47,639 nt of DNA from Welwitschia mirabilis (lineage: Eukaryota > Gnetophyta > Gnetopsida > Welwitschiales), in the NCBI GenBank assembly GCA_051453625.1, contig JBOZIK010000001.1:103662299-103709937 (forward strand). The letters run 5' to 3'. Shown here in pieces: positions 42,541 to 47,639 of this stretch. The notes beneath the pieces are model-generated. The model worked only from the letters and a program-made list of their open reading frames with translations, was not told the origin of the DNA and did no database searches. Both the position numbers and the translations under genes were made by a program. Each line of letters starts with the position of its first letter. The first letter of the stretch is position 1.

Positions 42541-42975
42541 CTCTTAACTTTGTATTTTGATAGTGGATATTTGAGACACTTTATATGGGACAATTATAGA
42601 TTTACTACCATGAAGAAATGTGATGGAGATGCTATGAATTTTAGAGATAATAATAAGAAAATAGTGGAAGTGATTGAAAATATTAGAGGGAAGGACTTTC
42701 CCATAATCTATATTTTGTTTTATGTAAATGGATTAAGGAAAAACCTCCTTAGAATTAGCCAAATTTATGATAAAGATATGTAGGTTCTTTTTTGTGCTTC
42801 TAATTATCATGTATTAGATAGGAACGATAAGGTTATTCTTTATGATAATAAGAATGAAAACATTTATTTAATTAATCAATCACTAGGAAATAAGTTTCTT
42901 TCCTTTATTCCCTCTAATGAAAGTATGCTTTGACATAAGTGCTCAAGTCATGTAAACTATTAAAATATTTATAAC
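42541..42975 (+). pseudogene. copia-B protease and pre-integrase region
   Basis: The open stretch 42550-42783 starts YFDSGYLRHFIWDNYRFTTM, matching WYLDSGCSRHMTGDxxxFxxL with the D-S-G active site intact. MNFRDNNKKIVEV matches VxFGDNxKGKI, and YVNGLRKNLLRISQIYDKDM matches the VDGLKHNLLSISQLCDKG end. After a stop the frame continues to about 42975 with HKCSSHVNY-like (RxxHxN) pre-integrase remains. This is one of the best kept pieces of copia-B. Confidence 0.82.
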
Positions 42976-43079
42976 ATAGCTAAGTGTGGCCTAGTCAATG
43001 ACTTATGAAGTTTTCCTAAAAGTAAAAAAGTTGAAGGAGAATTATTTTAATCTTGTGAATTAAATAAGAAAATATATAA

Positions 43080-44420
43080 AATATTTATAAAAGTTTATCA
43101 AATTACTTTCAAGAGATCCTTAGAACTACTTCATTTAGATGTAGTAGGACTAGTTCTTATTAAAAGTCTTAGTAGAAAGAAATATGTTTTAGTTATAGTT
43201 GATGACATTTTTAAGGTTTTCATGGATTCTATTTTTGGGACATAAAAATGAGTATTTTAATAACTTTGCAGCATTATGTAAAATACTAGAAAATGAAAGA
43301 AGGCTCAACACTAAGAAAACAAGAAGTAATAATAGTGGAGAAGTTGAAAATAAAAAGTGTAATTCATGGTATCAAGATAAGGGTGTTGTTTATGAATTCT
43401 CAACTTCATGAGTTTTTAGATCCTAAGATACACTAACAGAATGGTATAATTGAAATGAAGAATAGGATATTAAAAAAATGATAATAACCATTCTTCAAGA
43501 GAAAGATATAACTAAAAGTTTTTGGACTAAGACACTTAATACTACTCATTACAACTCTGATCATACTTTCTTAAGATTTAGAATAACTAATACTCCCTAT
43601 GATCCTTGAAAGAATAAGACCAAATATTTCATATTTTAAAATCTCTGAAAGTAATGCTATATTTTGAAGAATGTCTAAATCATCAAAAATTTTAATTCTA
43701 AATTAGTNNNNNNNNNNNNNNNNNNNNNNNNNNNNNNNNNNNNNNNNNNNNNNNNNNNNNNNNNNNNNNNNNNNNNNNNNNNNNNNNNNNNNNNNNNNNN
43801 NNNNNNNTATCAAATTACTTTCAAGAGATCCTTAGAACTACTTCATTTAGATGTAGTAGGACCAGTTCTTATTGAAATTCTTAGTAGAAAGAAATATGTT
43901 TTAGTTATAGTTGATGAAATTTTAAGGTTTTTATGGATTCTATTTTTGGGACATAAAAATGAGTATTTTAATAAATTTGCAGCATTATGTAAAATTTTAG
44001 AGAATGAAAAAAGGATCAACATTAAGAAAATAAGAAGTAATCATAGTGGATAAGTTGAAAATAAGAAGTTTAATTCATGGTATCAAGATAAAGGTGTTGT
44101 TTATGAATTCTCAACTTCATGAGTTCTCAGCTCCTAAGATACACTAACAAAATGGTATAATTGAAATGAAGAATATGATAATAAAAGAAATGATAATAAC
44201 CATTCTTCAAAAGAAAGATATAACTAAAAGTTTTTGGACTAAGGCATTTATACTACTCGTTACAACTCTGATCATACTTTCCTAAGACCTAGAACAACTA
44301 ATACTCCCTATGATTCTTGAAAGAATAAAAGACCAAATATTTCATATTTTAAAATCTTTGAAAGTAATGCTATATTTTGAAGGATGTCTAAAACATCAAA
44401 AATTTTAATTCTAAATTAGT
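43080..44420 (+). pseudogene. copia-B integrase remnant, present twice
   Basis: LELLHLDVVGLVLIKSLSRK (about 43121-43180), then KYVLVIVDD, matches LELLHMDLFGPxxxxSLGGKKYxxVIVDD, with the first catalytic Asp. NEKRLNTKKTRSNNSGEVEN in the open stretch 43199-43411 matches NEKGxxIxxIRSDHGGEFEN; the catalytic Asp of RSDHG is Asn. LTEWYN*NEE* is the PQQNGVVERKNR motif. SFWTKTLNTTHYNSDHTFLR, then TNTPYD, matches the NFWAEAVNTACYxxNRxxLR, KTPYEL block. All this recurs after the gap (43808-44420) with a few percent differences. Confidence 0.85.
43708..43807. other. assembly gap (100 N) with about 600-bp repeated flanks
   Basis: About 43097-43707 recurs at 43808-44420. Both copies encode the same part of integrase, so copia-B most likely has it once. 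Confidence 0.88.
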
Positions 44421-46200
44421 ATAAGATGCCTTTATTACTTATTCAAAGACTAATAAGATTTATAAAGTATTCAATGTAAGTTTTGGTATAGTTAAAGAGT
44501 GTTTGCACATGAAGATTGATGAAGCTGAAAGCACCAATAAAGAGAATAATTAAGAAGTAGATTTAATCTTAGAAAAAAATCAAATCAAACACTTGAACCT
44601 CTATTTTTGTGCTCTATATTCCTCTTTCACTAAGAAATCTATCGTCTATTTCCCTAAAAAAAGCCTCAAGACATTATTATGCTTAAGGACTTGCTAACTA
44701 ATTTTGTTAATGGTGATGTATTTAATAAAATAAAGATAAGGAGTTATAATTGTGCAAATGTATGTTTTTTCTCCACCTTAGAGCCTAAAAATTTTCAAGT
44801 GGCTATAAATGATAAATTTTGAAGGAATGCAATGTAAGAAGAAATCAACTCATTTTAAAAAAATGAAGTGTGTAAACTTGTTTCAAGACCTAAGGAGCAT
44901 AATGTAATAGGAATTAAATGATATTTAAGGATAAATTAAATGATAATTTTAAATTTATAAGAAATATAGCAAAATTAGTAGCTTAAGGATGTACTCAAAT
45001 GAAATGCATAGACTTTGAAGAAACATTTTCCCATATATCTTAAATCAGAATCTTTTAGAATTTTTCCTACCTTACCATTTTTTTATAATTTTAAAGTATA
45101 CTAAATACATGTAAAATGAACGTTTCTAAATGGATTGTTATGGAACAACCCTTTAGTTTTGAAGAAATAAGTTTTCCTAATCATGTCTATGTCTTGAAAA
45201 AAATCTCTTTATGAATAAAAGCAAGAATCTAGCATGATATGAGAAAATTATCTCTTTTATTTTTTAACATATTTTATTATAGGTAAAATAGATAAAACAT
45301 TATTGATTAAGAATACCAAATCAGATTTTCTTCTTGTAAATTATATTTTAAAATATTATTTTTGGATTTACATTATATTCCATGTCATATGATTTTTGTA
45401 GAACGTAGGACTAATTATTTTGAAATGAGCCATATATGTAAGCTACAATATTTCATGGATTATCAATAGAATAAAAAAATTATATCTTTTTATCATAATA
45501 AAAATTTATAATTGAATTGGTGAAAAAAATAAATTATAGAACTACAAATTTATCTCTACTCTTATGGTCATAAATGATAAGATTGATGTGAACAAAAAGG
45601 AAAATAATGTGGACTTTAATGTATACAAGAGCATGATTGCAAGTCTACCTTATCTTACATTAAGTCTACCACTATGTATATAGTAGGACTTTGTACTAGG
45701 TACTAATATAAATTCAAAGGATCTTATTAGAAATGATTATTGAGGTATGTAAACTCTACTTTAAATTATAGAATTTGGTTTTCTAGAGGTTATAATTAGA
45801 ATATATCTAAAAATGATAGGAAGAAAATTAGTAATAATTATTATCTTCTAAGATCATGTCTAGTAAGTTAGACTAGTAAGAAATAAAGCTTATTACTTGC
45901 TCAACTGGAAAAACTAAATATGTAACTACTAGTAGTTATTTATTCCAAGTTTTATGGATTTATCATGTCTTTAAAGGTTTAGGCATCTATAAATTAAATA
46001 TTTCAATTAGCTCAAACAATTCTAATGCCATTAGCATCTCCAAGAATCATGTGCTTTATTTTAAAATTAAGCACATGAACATCCTTGCTCATTTTATTAG
46101 AGACCATGTACAGGTAAATACATTTATCTTGAACATGCATCTACTGAATGACAACTTGCTAACATTCTTATCAAACCTTTTTTGAGATAGCTTTGTACCT
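44421..46200 (+). pseudogene. copia-B RT and RNase H remnant
   Basis: RT start: VCKLVSRPKEHNVIGIK (about 44868-44920) matches VWxLVPRPKDHxIIGTKW, and CIDFEETFSHI matches the GIDFDETFAPV block. FLNG (about 45125) and the FPNHVYVLKKSLYE-like block match FLNGxLxEEVYV and PNHVYKLxKALYGLKQAPRAWYE. GKIDKTLLIKNTKSDFLLV (about 45286-45345) leads to where YVDD should be; that box is lost. FNVYKSMIASLPYLTLSLP (about 45620-45675) matches YRGMIGSLLYLTASRPD. RNase H ends SISKNHVLYFKIKHMNILAH (about 46030-46090), then FIRDHV, matching SISKNPxxHSRTKHIDIRHHFIRDHV, and LLTFLSNLF for LADIFTKPL. Confidence 0.85.
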
Positions 46201-47479
46201 TTGTGAAAATTCCTCAATCTTTGTTCTTATTTTTAATCTTCTTAATTCTTCTCAATAATCTTTAACATCCTAAATTTTATGCTTTTAAATCCTTTTGAAT
46301 ATTGGTAACTTATTACTTTTTCAAAAATCATCCACTCTTCTATTTTATTTAAGTCATTTGAATTTCTTTTATTATTTTAATCTAATCATCATCTCACAAA
46401 TGATCAATTTCCTATCATTCTATCATTATTACAACCTCTAAAAAATTAACTCCCTCTTGTTGACTAGTAAATTACCCATTTATTAGTTAATTGTACATTT
46501 TCTTATATGGTTGATTGATGTTCTTAAGTGATCAACTACCCTCATATACAACTATTTTTCTTCTATTAAAAAAATGGACTGCTTGATCATAAGGATTGAT
46601 TACACACTATTCATTTACCCTTTTTCTATAAATAGGATGAATAGCTTCATTTTTACTTTATTTATTCTAGTTTTCTCAATGTAGTCTTTTACCCTCTTCA
46701 TGATCTAGAGATCTATTTTAGATGATTCTCATTGTGATCTAGCTATTTTTAATAAGGACCATTCCATATCTAAGGCCTTTCTTAGTTAAATCTAGCAAAT
46801 GTTATTAGATTTGTTAAAAATCTCCTCTTTATATCTCTTGTTGTCATTTTACTGATTCTCTACTTTTAAGTTTAATGTTTTACTTTACATTTTTCATAAG
46901 TTAGTTATACATTTTTTTTCTCTATTACTAATATACATTCATACCATTAACTTTTTAGATTTAATAATATTCATCTATAAATTTTTCTTTTTTAAATTTT
47001 ACATTCCTTTAGTAATGAAGAATGTTATTCTGTCCTCTATGTTTATTTGTCATAGTATATTAATCTTGTGCTTTTTTGATCTATTAATATTTTATTTATG
47101 TGATTTTTAGATAGTATGACATCTATTTGATGAAATGCATAATGCATTAAAGCATTTTATACTTAAGTATTTTTTGTCTTTAATGTTTATAAGAATGTTT
47201 TTATTTCATATGCTTAATGTCTTTGATCTATTGTATGTGTCTATGCCATTTTTTTAATCATGTGCTTCTAATTATGTGCCTTGAGTAAAGAATGGTATCC
47301 AAATTTATAGGTTGTCTCTCCACATCCATAAAGATTAAAGAAATAAAGGAATCTACTTCTTATGATTAGTAAGTAGATATTCTAATATGGATGGATCATA
47401 ATGCATGAATTAAGTTTGAAAATGAATTTGAAATAAAGATACTACTCAGAGAGAGATTAGTGGATGTAAATAGCATCAA
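46201..47479 (+). other. 3' noncoding end of copia-B, possible LTR
   Basis: AT-rich and pyrimidine-rich. TTGACTAGT/GATTGAT/GATCAACTA motifs at 46450-46600 recall the putative 5' LTR at 4450-4660. A TATA box follows at 46627. TGGTATCCAAAT at about 47294 vaguely resembles a primer site. I could not align this with 4390-5275 along its length, so the LTR call is weak. Confidence 0.35.
46627..46634 (+). promoter_or_regulatory. possible LTR TATA box, copia-B 3' end
   Basis: TATAAATA followed by GGATGA, after a block of TTGAC-type motifs. This is a typical arrangement in plant copia LTRs. Confidence 0.4.
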
Positions 47480-47639
47480 ACTCTACTCTTATGGTCATAA
47501 ATGATAAGATTGATGTGGACAAAAAGGGAAATAATGTGGACTTTAATGTATACAAGAGCATAATTGCAAGTCTACCTTATCTTACATTAAGTCTACCACT
47601 ATGTATATAGTAGGACTTTGTACTAGGTACTAATATAAA
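47480..47639 (+). pseudogene. second copy of copia-B RT C-terminal segment, cut by window end
   Basis: The last 160 bases repeat 45554-45713 with about three substitutions (GTGAAC/GTGGAC, AAAAGGAAAAT/AAAAGGGAAAT, GCATGATT/GCATAATT). They encode the same NDKIDVxKKxNNVDFNVYKS segment, but the sequence before it is unrelated to RT. It is either the start of another copia-B copy fused at an odd point or a further joining artefact. Confidence 0.85.

Larger units (their letters stand above)
42401..46200 (+). mobile_element. copia-B, 3' half (protease, integrase, RT, RNase H)
   Basis: Resumes the order broken at 7245: gag ends there, protease starts here, same strand, same SIRE-like lineage. The first about 100 bases after the gypsy-0 LTR are unclear. 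Integrase appears twice around a 100-N gap. Confidence 0.72.

Noticed and set aside
1-47639. Host genes, tRNA or rRNA genes, CRISPR arrays, bacterial operons
   Set aside because: No such signal was found. All recognisable protein motifs belong to LTR retrotransposons, apart from one unidentified stretch at 7.6-8.0 kb.

Overview
The window looks like plant nuclear heterochromatin. It is very AT-rich and CpG-poor, and I recognise no host gene, rRNA or tRNA gene, CRISPR array or bacterial-style operon. Nearly everything is decayed LTR retrotransposon. Most frames are broken by TAA, TAG or TGA where Gln, Trp or Arg codons are expected, the pattern of old methylated-cytosine (C to T) decay. The species cannot be told from the sequence. 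All family calls come from motifs read by eye.

The layout is a nest of at least four elements. (1) Positions 1-3950 are the 3' part of a Ty1/copia element (copia-A): integrase, reverse transcriptase, RNase H and a probable 3' LTR. (2) A second copia element (copia-B, SIRE/Maximus-like) starts in about 4390-5275 with its LTR. It has a primer site at 5289 and gag to about 7245. It resumes at about 42.5 kb with protease, integrase, RT and RNase H to about 46.2 kb. (3) Splitting it is a Ty3/gypsy element of Athila/Tat type (gypsy-0, 7246 to about 42400). Its 5' LTR lies in three pieces (7246-7636, 11290-11638, 33432-34204) and its 3' LTR is whole (41136-42400). It has gag and protease but no recognisable RT or integrase. 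(4) A piece of the same gag-protease family lies in reverse orientation inside the 5' LTR (7637-11289). (5) A complete but dead Ty3/gypsy chromovirus (gypsy-1, Del/Tekay-like, 11639-33426) also sits in that LTR, with LTRs over 3 kb, gag, protease, RT, RNase H, integrase and a chromodomain-like tail. (6) Inside the 5' LTR of gypsy-1 is copia-C (12719-22134), SIRE-like, with two LTRs, gag, protease, almost no pol and an env-like ORF.

The nesting can be read from the window itself. The uninterrupted gypsy-0 LTR at 41.1-42.4 kb is the empty site for gypsy-1, whose ends carry a near-perfect 5-bp target duplication. The uninterrupted 3' LTR of gypsy-1 is the empty site for copia-C.

The assembly needs care. 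There are 13 N gaps. All nine 100-base gaps have the sequence before the gap repeated after it (30 to about 680 bp, identical to over 10% different), so several apparent tandem duplications are probably joining artefacts. Paired LTRs check two other gaps: a 79-base gap matches 78 missing bases, but a 715-base gap faces only about 8 bases.

Items most worth a second look: the nest and its empty sites; the pol deletion in copia-C; an array of GACGTC-derived motifs in copia-C; the two-copy gag-protease-only gypsy family with a shared unusual C-terminal region; an unidentified open stretch on the minus strand at 7.6-8.0 kb; and a G-quadruplex-type tract in only one gypsy-1 LTR. I found no clear new biological system.
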